DNA of 64,000 bases from Gerris lacustris (lineage: Eukaryota; Arthropoda; Insecta; Hemiptera; Gerridae). Below are positions 1 through 10,669 of the stretch, piece after piece. Position numbers and translations under genes: made by a program. The notes under the pieces are model-generated. The model did no database searches and was not told the origin of the DNA. It was given only the letters and a program-made list of their open reading frames with translations. Where the stretch lies: positions 12,897,877 through 12,961,876 of the forward strand of contig OX578282.1 in NCBI GenBank assembly GCA_951217055.1, written 5' to 3'. The first letter of the stretch is position 1; each line of letters starts with the position of its first letter.

Positions 1-189
1 CTCGGAGAAGCTGTGTACCCTCCATTTGGCAGACTTTTTTTGATCGAGCGTGGTGAAATCTTAGTTATTTATGTTTGTCAGTTTTAATTGTTATGTAATT
101 TTGTGCTTAGCTCGATATTTCCTGTTTGTTCTTAGGCACAGATAAAGGTCTTTTGAAGGCTGAAAGCTGCTTTGGCATTAAATTTTTTA

Positions 190-510
190 AAAAACTTAAA
201 AATTGAATTTCGAATTGATTGTACAAGGTACAGGTACTAATTGAGTACTTTATAATTATAAGCGTTAATTCTTGGTTTAGTTCTAATGTCATAAATATTG
301 ACTGTCTAAATGTATATGAATATTGAAAGCTTGGATTCGGGACTAGTTATCGATTACGGTAGTGAAAAATCATTCTCCTGCGTAGCTTAGATGGAAGAGC
401 GCTATACTGGAAATATAGAGGCCCGTGGTTCAAATCCCGGCACAGGAGTGTATTTTTCACTGTCTGTTTCCCGTAGTTAATAATAATTATAATTTGATTT
501 AAATTAAATT
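190..510 (+). repeat. tRNA-like repeat (TRE), copy 1
   Basis: This is a full copy of a family that recurs at 3843-4185, 4262-4600, 15925-16130, 28088-28180 and 33505-33755. The order is a leader (TTGATTGTACAAGG..., TAAGCGTTAATTCTTGG), a 72-nt tRNA-like cloverleaf, then a tail with CTGTCTGTTTCCCGTAGTTA and AATTATAATTTGATTTAAAT. The family has Pol III-type A and B box sequences, so a tRNA-derived SINE-like origin is the simplest reading. No poly-A tail or clear target duplication is visible, so the mobilisation mode is open. Confidence 0.75.
376..447 (+). tRNA. tRNA-like cloverleaf inside TRE copy 1 (probably not a functional tRNA)
   Basis: The 72-nt segment folds as a tRNA. Acceptor TCCTGCG pairs with CACAGGA at 6 of 7 positions. 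The D arm lies in GCTTAGATGGAAGAGC. The anticodon stem CTATA/TATAG closes a 7-nt loop CTGGAAA with nominal anticodon GGA (Ser). The T loop is TTCAAAT with two mismatches in its stem. Real eukaryotic serine tRNAs have a long variable arm; here it is only 5 nt. Together with the repeat context this points to a tRNA-derived transposon module rather than a working tRNA-Ser. Confidence 0.55.
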
Positions 511-2987
511 TTTTTTAATTTACGTGGAGAGACTGTTTATGATATCCTCTAGAATTTGTTGGTTTTTAACTATCTATGACAGTATAAGAATAGTTTACTC
601 ATAATTACATTTAAAGTGTGCAGAATTTTAAGTGTTATACTTCTTTTTTTGTAGTAATATTTAAAAACAATATAAAGATTCACACTTTTCTTTTTTATTT
701 TCGACCTGATTTGAATTACGAGGGTGAAGGCTAGTATAATAATAGCTGAGGAGCAGGGGTTGGAATGTAAACATAATGTAATTGAAATACCCCTCGAATA
801 ATCTTACAGACTTTTTTTACAAATGGTCGCTTTCTCTCCACCTTTTTTTTTAAACCTCTCTGCAAAATTAATTTGCATGAAATTATAATCTTTTTTTTTT
901 TAGGGTCTGCATTTTCACCCTAAAGCTCTCAGGGTGTTCCTTCGGTATATTTATCTCAAGATGAGTTTTTTTTTCCTTTATCAAGGTTGGTTAAGATGAG
1001 AGTTATTTGTTATCTAGAGATATTGGAGTTTTAGGTTAAGAGATTAAGCGATAAATCGATCCAAGAGCTCTAGACATTTAAAAATAATATAACCCTAATT
1101 TAAAAGGATGAAATCAATCTTTAAAATATATTGTCCAACGCTAAACTTAAAAACAAATAGTTTTAGTATAATATAATATTATAATATAGTTATTATATAA
1201 ACATTTCAATGATTTGCCGTGAAGTGGAGTAAATCTGCATACATTTGTTCAATTGATATAGTACATGGATCTTAAGGCGTGAAATTCTAAAATAGGCCAT
1301 TAATCCATTATTAATCCATTTTGATTACCATTTAGTCCGGTAGGCTAATCCTATCTGCGAAATATGGGGCTGAAAATGGTGAAAACCAATCTACCTCCTG
1401 TTATCCTAACTTTCTTGCTCGATATTCAAAAGCATCACATTTTTTCATGACGTTTTTTGAATGGAGGAAATTTCTTGTGTCCCCGAAAGCTAAAATATAT
1501 CCCTGCTAAAATTACTGATTTATTGAAAATTACACATATACTAAAGGTAATAAAAAAATTTTAACGTTACAAAATATTATTCATTCTCTAAACCTCAAGA
1601 AACTATTTTATTACATAAAGTTTGCTGTGCAACTTTATTAATAGGGTGTAAGTATTTTTAGGGCTAAAAAAATTCGATTTTATGCATTTGAATAATTAAC
1701 CACGATTTAAGGTCCCCCGTATCTAAAAAGTTGTTTAAAAAAATATTTCTGTCTGTATGTGTGCAGAAGATGGAATGTAGTATCAAAAAAACATGTGACA
1801 AAAAAAAAAAAAAAAACACAACAACATGTTGGCATGTTTAGAAAAATCATACCTTGAAGCGACTTAAATGTAGCTTTTTTAATTGTAGCTTTAATTCGCG
1901 ATGTTTAAATTGTAGCTTCGAAAAGTGAAAGTAAGAAATCGTGAAAAGAAATGGTCGTTTCCTATATGTCATTTTCCCGGGGTGAAAATCGTTTTCTAAA
2001 ATAATCTGACATTTGTTTCCTAGTTATTAACGACAATTAATAACATTTGGCTAAAAAATGTTTTTTGAGTTTGTTGGCCTGATATTTTAACAGATAAATC
2101 TTGGAACCATATAACAATCTTTTTACTGTTGACCAATGAGAGTGGTCCACTCTGTACATACTAGTAAATACATGGTTAAAACCGTTCATTTGTTAACACT
2201 GTTTTTATTCAGTCAATTATAATTTTTTGTTACTTTTAATACGAACGATTGTAATTATAAATTAATGGTAATTGTAAATTAATAAACTACCACAACATTT
2301 TTAAAAAATGTACATTGTAGTTATAGTTTATTGAATTACAAATAATCATTAAGACTTCATTTTAAGAAAACTTCTATTCAAGGAATTTCAGCAAAATAAA
2401 AATATTTTTGCATCATTTTATATTTCAATAAAACTGAATCTTGCCAGTCAGAACTCTGAGTAATTATTATTTATAGCCTTTCAGTTAAATTACTTTTTCA
2501 ATCTTAACAAATTACCCGTCACTGTTTTCCTCCGATTTCAAAGCTTCCAAGTACAATTAGTTTGTATTCTCCCTGATTCCTTCTCTAAATGATTCGTTCC
2601 ATTTCGTCTAATATTACCTGGTAATTGCTTTTCTTGGTATTTCTCTCATTCCAATTATTAAAAACTGAAAATACATATGAAAATATATATTTTTTTAAAT
2701 TTTATCTTATTACTTTTTGCTACGTTCTTTAAACTTATCATGCATAATATAACCTGCCGTTTAATAAACAAATCGTTATTGCGATAAATTGTAGGTATTT
2801 TTATGGTAATTTTTTTTTTTTATTGTGATTCATAAGAAAATGAGGAGTTTGTTTTCAATACTTTGATGCTGTTGAGGGGTAAGGAAGATTTTTATTTGTG
2901 CTGCATTTTCGATAACAACTTAAAATAACCTGCTATTATTATTGACATACAGTTTCTAAATATTTGGTGCATTATGTATAAACTTGT
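511..2987. other. AT-rich spacer, no gene seen
   Basis: The stretch has A/T homopolymers and no protein-like frame. A possible decayed Helentron-like fragment (GTCTGTATGTGTGCAG near 1751) is too short to assign. A weak inverted repeat lies around 2285-2325. Nothing else is supported. Confidence 0.5.
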
Positions 2988-2991
2988 AATA

Positions 2992-3566
2992 GTCAAGGGG
3001 ATGGAGTGAAAAAAAAGTCTGATGTTAGTCAGAGCCATAAGTTTGTAAATAAGTTAATAATGTTTTGCCCCCCTTTAAAAATATCTGGTTGGCCAAGTTC
3101 GTTAGCGAGACATAGCTTGGCAATAGGCATTTGAAAAAAACAAACCGGGGGAAAGCGGCCATTCCCGCTCATTTTGGTGGAAAATGGGATTTTCATGATT
3201 CTGAGCACAAAATTAGTTAGTAGGTAGACCAAAAATCAAGTTAATGTTAATTCGTCATTTGATATATCAGTTATTCCAACATTACTCCAAATCAAAGGAG
3301 TCATCTATTATATGACAAACTAACATTAATTTGATTTTTAGTCTACTAACTAATTTTGTTCTCAGGATCATAAAAATTACATTGTCCACCAAAATGGCGG
3401 GACATGGCCGCTCTCCGATTTGTTTTTCTAATGTCTATTGCTTAGCTATGTCCCGCAGACGAACTTGTCCAAACAGATATTCTTGAATGGCACTAAAAGA
3501 TTTACTTAAACACAAAATTTTAGCTTGATGTTTGTCATACACTTTTTTGCACGCTATCTCCTAGAC
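2992..3566. mobile_element. Foldback MITE FB-1, copy 1
   Basis: The element is flanked by TA (2990-2991 and 3567-3568). Its halves are inverted copies of each other: GTTAGTAGGTAGACCAAAAA near 3214 answers TTTTTAGTCTACTAACTAAT near 3336, and the AGCTTGGCAATAGGC region near 3114 answers a matching one near 3430. The right end, CGCTATCTCCTAGACTA, matches the inverted end of copy 2 (6425-8554); the left end here is more decayed. No coding capacity is visible. TA flanks fit a Tc1/mariner-type MITE, but the family is not identified. Confidence 0.65.
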
Positions 3567-3842
3567 TATAAAGTGTTAAAGTAATTTTTTGCATGACAAA
3601 ATACAAATGTTAATGTTAATGTTTAGAACAAAACAATTGAATATAATTGGTGTTAATATTTCAACTTTACTCTAAATAATTCTTCTTAAGTGATAGTGAA
3701 TTAATGTCAGCAGAGAGGCACTTGTATATCTTTTTTACCAAATCTGCTTTATACAATTCCATAACTAAAAAACAAAATGTATTCTATAAGGGTTTTATCA
3801 GTTTGTAACCCCTACCTATTATCATTACTATTTTCATTTTAA

Positions 3843-4185
3843 ATCAAATTATAATTATTATTAACTACGGGAAACAGACAGTGAAAAATACACTCCAGCG
3901 CCGGGATTTGAACCACAGGCCTCTATATTTCCAGTATAGCGCTCTTCCATCTAAGCTACGCAGGAGAATGATTTTTCACTACCGTAATCGATAACTAGTC
4001 CCGAATCCAAGCTCTCAATATTCATATACATTTAGACAGTCAATATTTATGGCATTAGAACTAAACCAAGAATTAACGCTTATAATTATAAAGTACTCAA
4101 TTAGTACCTGTACCTTGTACAATCAATTCGAAATTCAATTTTTAAGTTTTTGGTAGTTTTCATACTACGGAAAGTTAAATTTTAA
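3843..4185 (-). repeat. tRNA-like repeat (TRE), copy 2, inverted
   Basis: This is the reverse complement of copy 1, with closely similar leader, cloverleaf and tail. Beyond the shared leader it continues into TTTTTGGTAGTTTTCATACT and then into the start of another minus-strand copy (about 4186-4250). That order suggests a tandem or head-to-tail arrangement of units. Copies 1 and 2 face each other across 3.3 kb. Confidence 0.75.
3894..3965 (-). tRNA. tRNA-like cloverleaf inside TRE copy 2
   Basis: It is the same 72-nt fold as in copy 1 on the opposite strand, with anticodon loop CTGGAAA (nominal GGA). The T-arm strand differs slightly (CCTGTGGTTC). The acceptor pairing TCCTGCG/CGCTGGA has one T-T mismatch. 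The variable arm is short, so this is a transposon module rather than a serine tRNA gene. Confidence 0.5.
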
Positions 4186-4250
4186 TTTAAATCAAATTAT
4201 AATTATTATTAACTACGGGAAACAGACAGTGAAAAATACACTCCATCAAA
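4186..4250 (-). repeat. Truncated TRE fragment
   Basis: Only the tail end of the family is present (AAATCAAATTATAATTATTA to the B-box-like GGGATTTGA on the minus strand). It is then broken off and joined to the leader of copy 3. This is a rearrangement junction between two inverted copies. Confidence 0.6.
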
Positions 4251-4261
4251 TCCCGGCGCTG

Positions 4262-4600
4262 GTACTAATCCGGTGTACAGGTACTAATTGAGTACTTTAT
4301 AATTATAAGCGTTAATTCTTGGTTTAGTTCTAATGTCATAAATATTGACTGTCTAAATGTATATGAATATTGAAAGCTTGGATTCGGGACTAGTTATCGA
4401 TTACGGTAGTGAAAAATCATTCTCCTGCGTAGCTTAGATGGAAGAGCGCTAAACTGGAAATATAGAGGCCCGTGGTTCAAATCCCGGCGCTGGAGTGTAT
4501 TTTTCACTGTCTGTTTCCCGTAGTTAATAATAATTATAATTTGATTTAAATTAAAATTTAACTTTCCGTAGTATGAAAACTACCAAAAACTTAAAAATTG
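4262..4600 (+). repeat. tRNA-like repeat (TRE), copy 3
   Basis: This full copy runs from the TACAGGTACTAATTGAG leader through the cloverleaf and tail and on into the CTTTCCGTAGTATG / ACTACCAAAAACTT segment. That last segment carries a small hairpin (GTAGT...ACTAC). It is very close to copy 1 in sequence. Confidence 0.75.
4423..4494 (+). tRNA. tRNA-like cloverleaf inside TRE copy 3
   Basis: It has the same 72-nt fold. One substitution in the anticodon stem (CTAAA facing TATAG) breaks a pair and the loop is still CTGGAAA. The loss of a stem pair without compensation argues against selection as a tRNA. Confidence 0.45.
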
Positions 4601-6422
4601 AATTACTATTTTCACTAATGAAAAATTATTTTAAAAGTTCACATACACAAATATTTTGTATGTGTACTTACAGCTATGTGGTGTGTTTGTGTAAATAGAA
4701 ACCTTTTGGACTTGATGGTTATCGGGCGATGATCGATAAAAGTAAAATAAAATTTGGAGAAGCAAAAACTGATATTGTATTTTTGTAAAAAATTAATAGT
4801 GACAAAATGTAGCTAAATTAACGTAAATAGAACTAAATCTCTAATTACCGCAAAATGAAATGATAATTTGTTTCCTCCATTCATGTTTGAGGAAATAAAT
4901 TAAATTACCACTCATTAAGATTGACAGATAGATTGATTGTATAAATACATCTATTAGTATTGCTGGATGTCAATTTAATTTTATTAACTTTCTTTTCTTT
5001 TTATAAGTTTCAAATTAAAACTTTCATTTTTACCCATTTATGTGTGAGCTTATTATCCCAATCAAACTAAATTCTTCATACAAATACATTATTAACAATA
5101 TCAACAAATAAATTGAAAATATACATATTATGGTAACAAAATAACGAAAAGAAATGATTAATTCACTTTGTGTAACCGAATCAATCATACATTATTGTTT
5201 GTGTGTATAATAAAATTATCGAAAACGGTTAGGTGTATTAAAAAGAAACACTATAACACTGTAGTTTTGAACATTGACTGGTTGTATATTAACACTGAAT
5301 TTGAATAGTATAAAAATATAAGTATATTATGATACAAGGAATTTAGTATTTCGAGATTGACCCGGAGCCGTCAAGGTTTTGAAACAGACTGAAGAATATA
5401 AAATAATGACTGAATATAGAATAATGACTGTTTGTCATTTGAAGAATATAAAATAAGGGAAGGGGTACAATATAATAGTACAGGAGAGGGGACAGGTGGG
5501 GATTGCAGCTCCCAAGCGCTATCTGTTAGAGATCTATATAAACATAAGTAATCTCGCGACTCAGCAATTATAAATATAATAAATATTATTATTAAATTAA
5601 TGAATTATTAAAATTAAAGTAGATGGAATAATAAATATTATTTATTAAATTTATATATACCAGCCTTAATAAGTTTTTTTTATTTATTTATTTTATTTAT
5701 TTATTTTTTTTTCACTTTATTATTATTATTATTATATTTTCATTTTCATGAATAAATTTATAAATAACTAACAGAATAATAAAAAAAATATAAAAAAATA
5801 TAATTCTTTAGGTATTATTTGTTAAAAATAGACCCGCTAATATAGGATTGGAAAGAGAGTGAAGAGGTAAACAAATAAAAAGTCAGAACTCCCTAAATTA
5901 AAATCGCTTTATATTTCTTTTTTTTCAAGTGAGGGGGGGGGGGGGCGGGAGGGGGTCGTACAGTTTTTTAATTAACTTGCGTAAAGAGACTCTGGTTAGA
6001 TGGGCAAAACTCCAAATTAATCCGAATTCGCGTCGGGGGAAAAGTCATCCACGCCTACTGCTTCTGTCTTCTTTAAATATTCGTCCCAGCGATTCCCAAA
6101 AATCCCTTCCTACGCGCTAAGTTCTTTACCAAGAAACTTAATGGTCTGAAACAAAGAGGAAGAAAGTTAACCACTTTATAATTGTAGGTACAAAGAAAAG
6201 AGGTTAATTTTATTGAGAAGAACAGAGAGGAAAGAAATAACATAAAAAGTCATTCTGTTGATGACTAGATTATTGAATATTTTCAAATGTAGTCTGACCA
6301 ACCGACAGATAAACTCGGGATCAAATATGTTTCCCAATATCTGAAACGTAATTCTGTCAAAAAAAAAAAATGATTTTGTTGACAAAGATGAATGTCGCTC
6401 TTCGAAATAATCATACTCGTAA
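4601..6422. other. AT-rich spacer with a poly-G tract
   Basis: No protein-like frame is recognised. A TTATTTATTTTATTT low-complexity run lies at about 5675-5710. A G-rich run (5932-5956) precedes about 180 bp of more balanced composition that I cannot classify. Confidence 0.45.
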
Positions 6423-7333
6423 TAGTCCAAGAGATAGCGAGCAAAAATGTATCTCCCTAACGTAAAGCTAAAATTTTGTGTAAAAGTTGATCTTTTAGTG
6501 CCATTTCAGAATATGTGGTCTGCTAAGTTCGTCAGCGGAACATAGCCTGGCGATAGGCTTTTGAAATAAACAGGTCAAGTGTGTGCTAGTCAGCACACAG
6601 CGAGGGTCCGTAGGCCACACTATATAGTGTTTAACTGTAAAGTGTATAAACAGTATTTTTCAAAATGATAAAAACTTTGAACCATTCTATGGGTCTGATG
6701 TTCTCAAAACACACTCTTATAAAGTATTTTTTTGCCACTGAACCGGACTACAACCATATAAATACATCGAAAAGACCATAATTATAAAAAAAACGTATTT
6801 TGTCAATAAAAAATAAAATAATCTTTTTTTCGAGGAATTTTTTCAGATTTTTTGCACTTAACATAAGCGAGATAGAGGGGGGGGGGGGGACACGTTTCAC
6901 AACTTCAAACTTGCCTACGCTCGCCTAATCAAAGTTATCCAAAGAATTATATATTTTTGTTATCAGCTTGACGTACCCATTTGTATGATAACCCTTAAGG
7001 TGTCAAAAAAAAAAAATAAAAAAAAATTCAACCCTTAAGTTTTTTTACCCTATTTTTTTTGAAAAATATTTTTTTTATGTGGGCAGGTACAAGACACATA
7101 CATGCCAAATTTCAAAGTGATCGGACGAAAGGTGTAGCCGTGAGAGCACGCGAGAGGACGGACGGACAGACACACGCAGGAAAATACAGGGTCCGGCAGT
7201 GAAACCTGATGGTTTTTAAAATGAAATAATTCAATGAATATACAAGATATATTTTTTTATTTATTATCATTCACTAAATTAAGAATGGAAGTTTAAGATA
7301 AATAACACCACCTAAATGATGTCCTCCTTTTTC

Positions 7334-7519
7334 TCAGCAGTGCTCAAGTCTGTTAGCAAAGTTAGTCATCATTCTTACCAAGGTTTGGCGTGGGATCGCA
7401 TTCATTTCCCACTGAATATTCATTCGCAGTTCTGCCAAATTTCTAGGCTTATTAATGTACACTTTCTCCTTAAGTCCACCCAACAGATAAAAATCACACG
7501 GGGATAAATGAGCATTACC
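7334..7519 (-). pseudogene. Mariner-type transposase C-terminal fragment (minus strand)
   Basis: The minus-strand frame reads SPCDFYLLGGLKEKVYINKP and continues NLAELRMNIQ...IPRQTLVR to a stop at 7334-7336. It is the end of a mariner-superfamily DDE/D transposase: the SP-x-DF-x-L motif holds the third catalytic acidic residue, which is present here. The N-terminal DNA-binding part and the first two catalytic residues are absent. It is paired in inverted orientation with the 7555-7854 fragment, so it cannot make an active enzyme. Confidence 0.65.
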
Positions 7520-7554
7520 TGACGATGCTCACTGACTTGCTCCTCCCTGAGTAA

Positions 7555-7854
7555 CGTCACTGTCAGATCCCTCTCGAGAGGGTTTGGTTTCAGCAGGATG
7601 GAGCGACTGCGCACACTTCACGTGCTTGTATGGCCCAGCTAAGAAGATTATTTCCTGGAAGGTTGATCTCACTCAGAGGTGACATTCCATGGCCAGCATG
7701 TTCTCCAGATTTATCCCTGAGTACTTTCTATCTGTGGAGTTACCTTAAGGGAAAAATGTACATTGATAAGCCTAAAAATTTGGCAGAACTGCAAGTGAAC
7801 ATTCAGCGGGGAATGAGTGTGATCCCACGCCAAACCTTGGTACGAAGGAGCTAA
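7555..7854 (+). pseudogene. Mariner-type transposase catalytic-core fragment (plus strand)
   Basis: The frame opens after a stop at 7552-7554 and has no usable start for the conserved part. It contains VWFQQDGATAHTSR (second catalytic D), then LFPGRLISLRGDIPWPA, SPDLSLSTFYLW and a C-terminal tail ending at 7854. In active relatives the motif after SPDLS has an acidic residue before F-x-LW; here it is STFYLW, so the third catalytic residue appears lost. The first part of the protein is missing. The element is dead but clearly mariner/Tc1-like. Confidence 0.75.
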
Positions 7855-8556
7855 CAGACTTGAGCAGTGCAGAGAAAATGGAGGTCATGATTTAAGTGAT
7901 GTTATTTTAGTAGCTTCATAATGATTTTTCGATTTTTTTTTTTTTTTTTTTTTTTTTTAATCTTAAACTTCCATTCTTTTTGAATTCCATTCTTTTTCCA
8001 TCCATTTTGAAAATGATAATAAATAAAAAAATATACCTTGTATATTCATTGAATAATTTCATTTTATAAACCATCAGGTTTCACTGCCGGACCCTGTATA
8101 AGGGTCCTTGGTTTTGCCTACGGAGCCTAAAAAACAAACCGGTGGATAGCGGCCATGTCCCTCGAATTATGGTGGATAATGTGATTTCCCTGATCCTGAG
8201 TACAAAATTAGTTAGTAGACCAAAAATCAAGTTGAGGTTAGTTGTCACTTGATAGGATACCACTTTGATTTGCAATAATATTTTAATTCTTAACCTATGA
8301 AGTGGCAAACCAACATCAACTTGATTTTTGGTCTAGTAACTAATTTTGTACTCAGGATCATGAAAATCAAATTATCCACCATAATTGACGAGACGTGGCC
8401 GCTCTCAAGTGGTTTGTTTTTTTGAAATGCCTATTGCCAAGCTATGTCCCACAGACAAACTTAGCCGACCAGATATTCTTAGGCACCGAAAGAATGTACA
8501 CAAAATTCTAGCTTGATGTTAGTCAGACACTTTTTCGAACGCTATCTCCTGGACTA

Positions 8557-9839
8557 TAATGCTTCCAGTTGCCTTTATACGAAATATTGTTCTGTATTAT
8601 GAACCTTAGATGAAACGTACCAGAAAACTTAATCAATAATAAAGTCAATAAACTCCAAAAAAAATAACTAAAACTCAAAAAAATAATCCTTTTGCTTTAC
8701 AAAATAAAAATAAAATTCTTTATTTTATATAGTATAAAAGTTTAAAATTTTACTTTCTAGATACAAGGTTGGTTGGGAATTTCCATTCGAATGGATATTC
8801 TAATCTTTTGAATATTTTCTTTTGAAAGGCTACGTGTGCTTTTAACCTGTTTCTTTACGGTATTGCGTCAAATGAAAAAAAATGTTTCGATTTATTCAAA
8901 TATTCTATTTATATGAAACAAATTGATGGGAGTGAATTTGTTAAGGGTATTCTCTCGAGTATTTGCAGCATCATTCAATTTTCATCGTTAAAAAAGTCAA
9001 AGGAAAAATAAATAAATGACAAAAATAATAGCACTCTTGAGGGTAGAGAAATAATTGTTTTGTATATATTTTATATTTTAATCTGTCTAGACTTTTTTTA
9101 AATCGGAGTCGTCCAGTATTAAAAAGCGTGGTTAGAGGACCAAATTTTTTATTATTTTATGTTACAGTTGTCTCTCGCTCTTTATATTTTGGATGCAATA
9201 AAAACCATTTTCTTCAATCTGAAGTCATCAATTATTAGATTTTTATTAAATATTATGCCTACCGATGTTATTTTCCTTGTTAATTCTTTAGATTGTTACT
9301 CCCCTGTTTTTTTTTTGTTTTTTTAGAATATAAGACTTTTTACTAAATAAATATTGAGACAAAGGGAAGTTTAGTCCAAATGTACTTTGGGACAAAGAAA
9401 TATCACACTTCTGTTTTTTATAAGGGGGGTAGCATTCTAAAGAAGAACATTCCGTAAACCTTCTTCAGATTGTTACTCAGCCCTGTTTTTTTTATAAGGG
9501 GAGTAACAATGTAAAAAAGTGCATTTTCCTCTACAATTTTTGTCAACGTAACCTCCGCTTCAGCTCTCTCCATTGACACCGCTAGTTCCACGAATTTGTT
9601 AAGGTCAAAACCTAACCCGTTTCCGTCAAACCCGCCACCCACCGCTGCCGTAATGTGTCACATCCCTTAATCCTCTTCTCAGTCACATTGACCAAGTCCA
9701 TGATATTTCTTTCCTTCGCTCCGTTTTTTCCATCAGTCATAGTTAAATTTTAAAGTTGTCAATATTCCATTTTCTTTTTTTTTTGTCTTCTTTTATTCCA
9801 CTCTTTTATCCTATCCGATCCCAGGCTTACTTAATTATT
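8557..9839. other. Unannotated AT-rich stretch with short palindromes
   Basis: Motifs of the type GATTGTTACTC...CCCTGTTTTTTTT recur near 9292 and 9468, and GGGGAGTAACAATG forms the inverse at 9498. A minus-strand frame (9418-9642) and an offset one starting near 9740 (MTDGKNGAKERN...) could be a frameshifted remnant, but I recognise no family. Confidence 0.35.
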
Positions 9840-10094
9840 AAAATATAATATATACTTCAAAGCTGCGCCGTTATCATTATTATTATTATTGCATTTATTT
9901 TTGTACTTATATCTTATTATTCTTATTTTTTTTTTAATTGTTATTACTTAATTGTTTAAATCAGATGTTTACTTGTTATGTTTGTTTTGTACTTATCTTT
10001 GTTATTTATGCCTCATAAGAGTGCCTCACTAGTGGCGTTTTGCCGTTGAGGACTCTCAAAATATTGTTAATAAATAAATAAATAAATAAATAAA
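9840..10094 (+). repeat. Probable LINE 3' tail
   Basis: The sequence runs through GCCTCACTAGTGGCGTTTTG and AGGACTCTCAAAATATTG and ends in (AAAT)n at about 10068-10094. A 3' UTR ending in a short tandem AAAT/TAAA repeat is typical of several insect non-LTR retrotransposons. No upstream reverse transcriptase is attached, so it would be a strongly 5'-truncated copy. Confidence 0.4.
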
Positions 10095-10255
10095 ATGTCG
10101 GCACTTTTATAGAAGAGGGCCTCCCACCTTTTTTTGGTATTTCCATCCTCTATTCACATTTAAATGGAGGTGAATTGGGGTGGGGATTTCGAACCATCCG
10201 AGATAAAACAAAACTTTGAACAATTGCATTTTTCCCCTTACAAAATGCATGTTTA

Positions 10256-10440
10256 ATTATAAATAATTAATATAAAAATATCATTTTTGAAAACTGGTCT
10301 TATTTTCAACTTTTTTTTTTTTTGTTTCTGTATTCTTCACCTCAATTGTTTGGAAGATTGAAAGACGGGAAGTGGTTCAAAATTGGGGTAATAGGTGTGC
10401 GATGAAACTTAAAAAGCAAAGAAATATAACACCAGTAATA
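10256..10440 (+). repeat. ACTGGTCTTAT repeat, copy 1
   Basis: It shares the ATAAAAAT...ACTGGTCTTATTTTCAAC block, GGTTTCTGTATTCTTCACCT-like and GAAGTGGTTCAAAATTGGG segments with 36073-36285 and 61799-62310. The inner ends ACTGGTCTTAT and ATAACACCAGT are near inverted repeats, so a short TIR element is possible. No coding capacity is seen. Confidence 0.55.
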
Positions 10441-10501
10441 AAAGTTTATTAGTGTTTTTTTATGTTTTTTTTTTTTTTTTTTTTCAAACTATATTTTACC
10501 T

Positions 10502-10656
10502 ATTCATTAAACAAAAACACTACAATATTTGTATGTTTCTTCTGGGTCTCTTCAGGGTTTTTTAACATGGTTTAATTTATTATTACCTAACTTCAAAAAC
10601 CCTGAAGAGACCCAGAAGAAACATACAAAATATTGTAGTGTTTTTGTTTAATGAAT
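10502..10656. repeat. Near-perfect long hairpin
   Basis: The left arm 10502-10562 and right arm 10595-10656 are inverse copies that differ by one T/A in a short run; the loop is 32 nt. Such arms would give a roughly 61-bp double-stranded stem if transcribed. No flanking target duplication is obvious. Confidence 0.85.
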
Positions 10657-10669
10657 TGGAAAAAAGGGT

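Larger units (their letters stand above)
7197..8096. mobile_element. Mariner-like TIR element nested in HL-1
   Basis: The TIRs begin CAGGGTCCGGCAGTGAAACC and are matched by the inverted sequence ending CTGCCGGACCCTG at 8096. The flanking TA is duplicated (7195-7196 and 8097-8098); other HL-1 copies read GGAAAATATAAGGG across this site, so the empty target is known. Inside are two C-terminal transposase fragments in inverted orientation, so this is a rearranged, non-autonomous derivative. Confidence 0.8.
6567..8130 (-). mobile_element. Helentron-like element HL-1, copy 1 (carries a nested mariner-like element)
   Basis: HL-1 sense is on the minus strand. On the plus strand it starts TAAACAGGTCAAGTGTG. 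Next come a perfect 7-bp-stem hairpin GTGTGCTAGTCAGCACAC and the sub-terminal repeat GGGTCCGTAGGC. It ends GGTTTTGCCTACGGAGCCTAA, holding the inverted sub-terminal repeat. A G-tract (6878-6889) and a GGACGGACGGACAGACA microsatellite lie inside. Continuity is broken at 7197-8096 by a TA-flanked element. Sub-terminal inverted repeats plus a terminal hairpin fit non-autonomous Helentrons. No protein is encoded. Confidence 0.7.
6425..8554. mobile_element. Foldback MITE FB-1, copy 2, interrupted by HL-1
   Basis: The terminal inverted repeats GTCCAAGAGATAGCG (left) and CGCTATCTCCTGGAC (right) are flanked by TA at 6423-6424 and 8555-8556. The left arm is cut after ATAGGCTTTTGAAA and resumes at 8131 with AACAAACCGGTGGATAGCGG. 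In copy 1 these two pieces are joined directly. The intervening DNA is one HL-1 element, itself interrupted by a mariner-like element. Confidence 0.75.

Noticed and set aside
376..447. Functional tRNA-Ser gene
   Set aside because: Short variable arm, mismatches in acceptor and T stems and membership of a dispersed repeat make a working tRNA unlikely.
6176..6430. 84-codon minus-strand frame
   Set aside because: It ends inside the left edge of the FB-1 element and is F/I/L/N-rich as expected from AT-rich noise.
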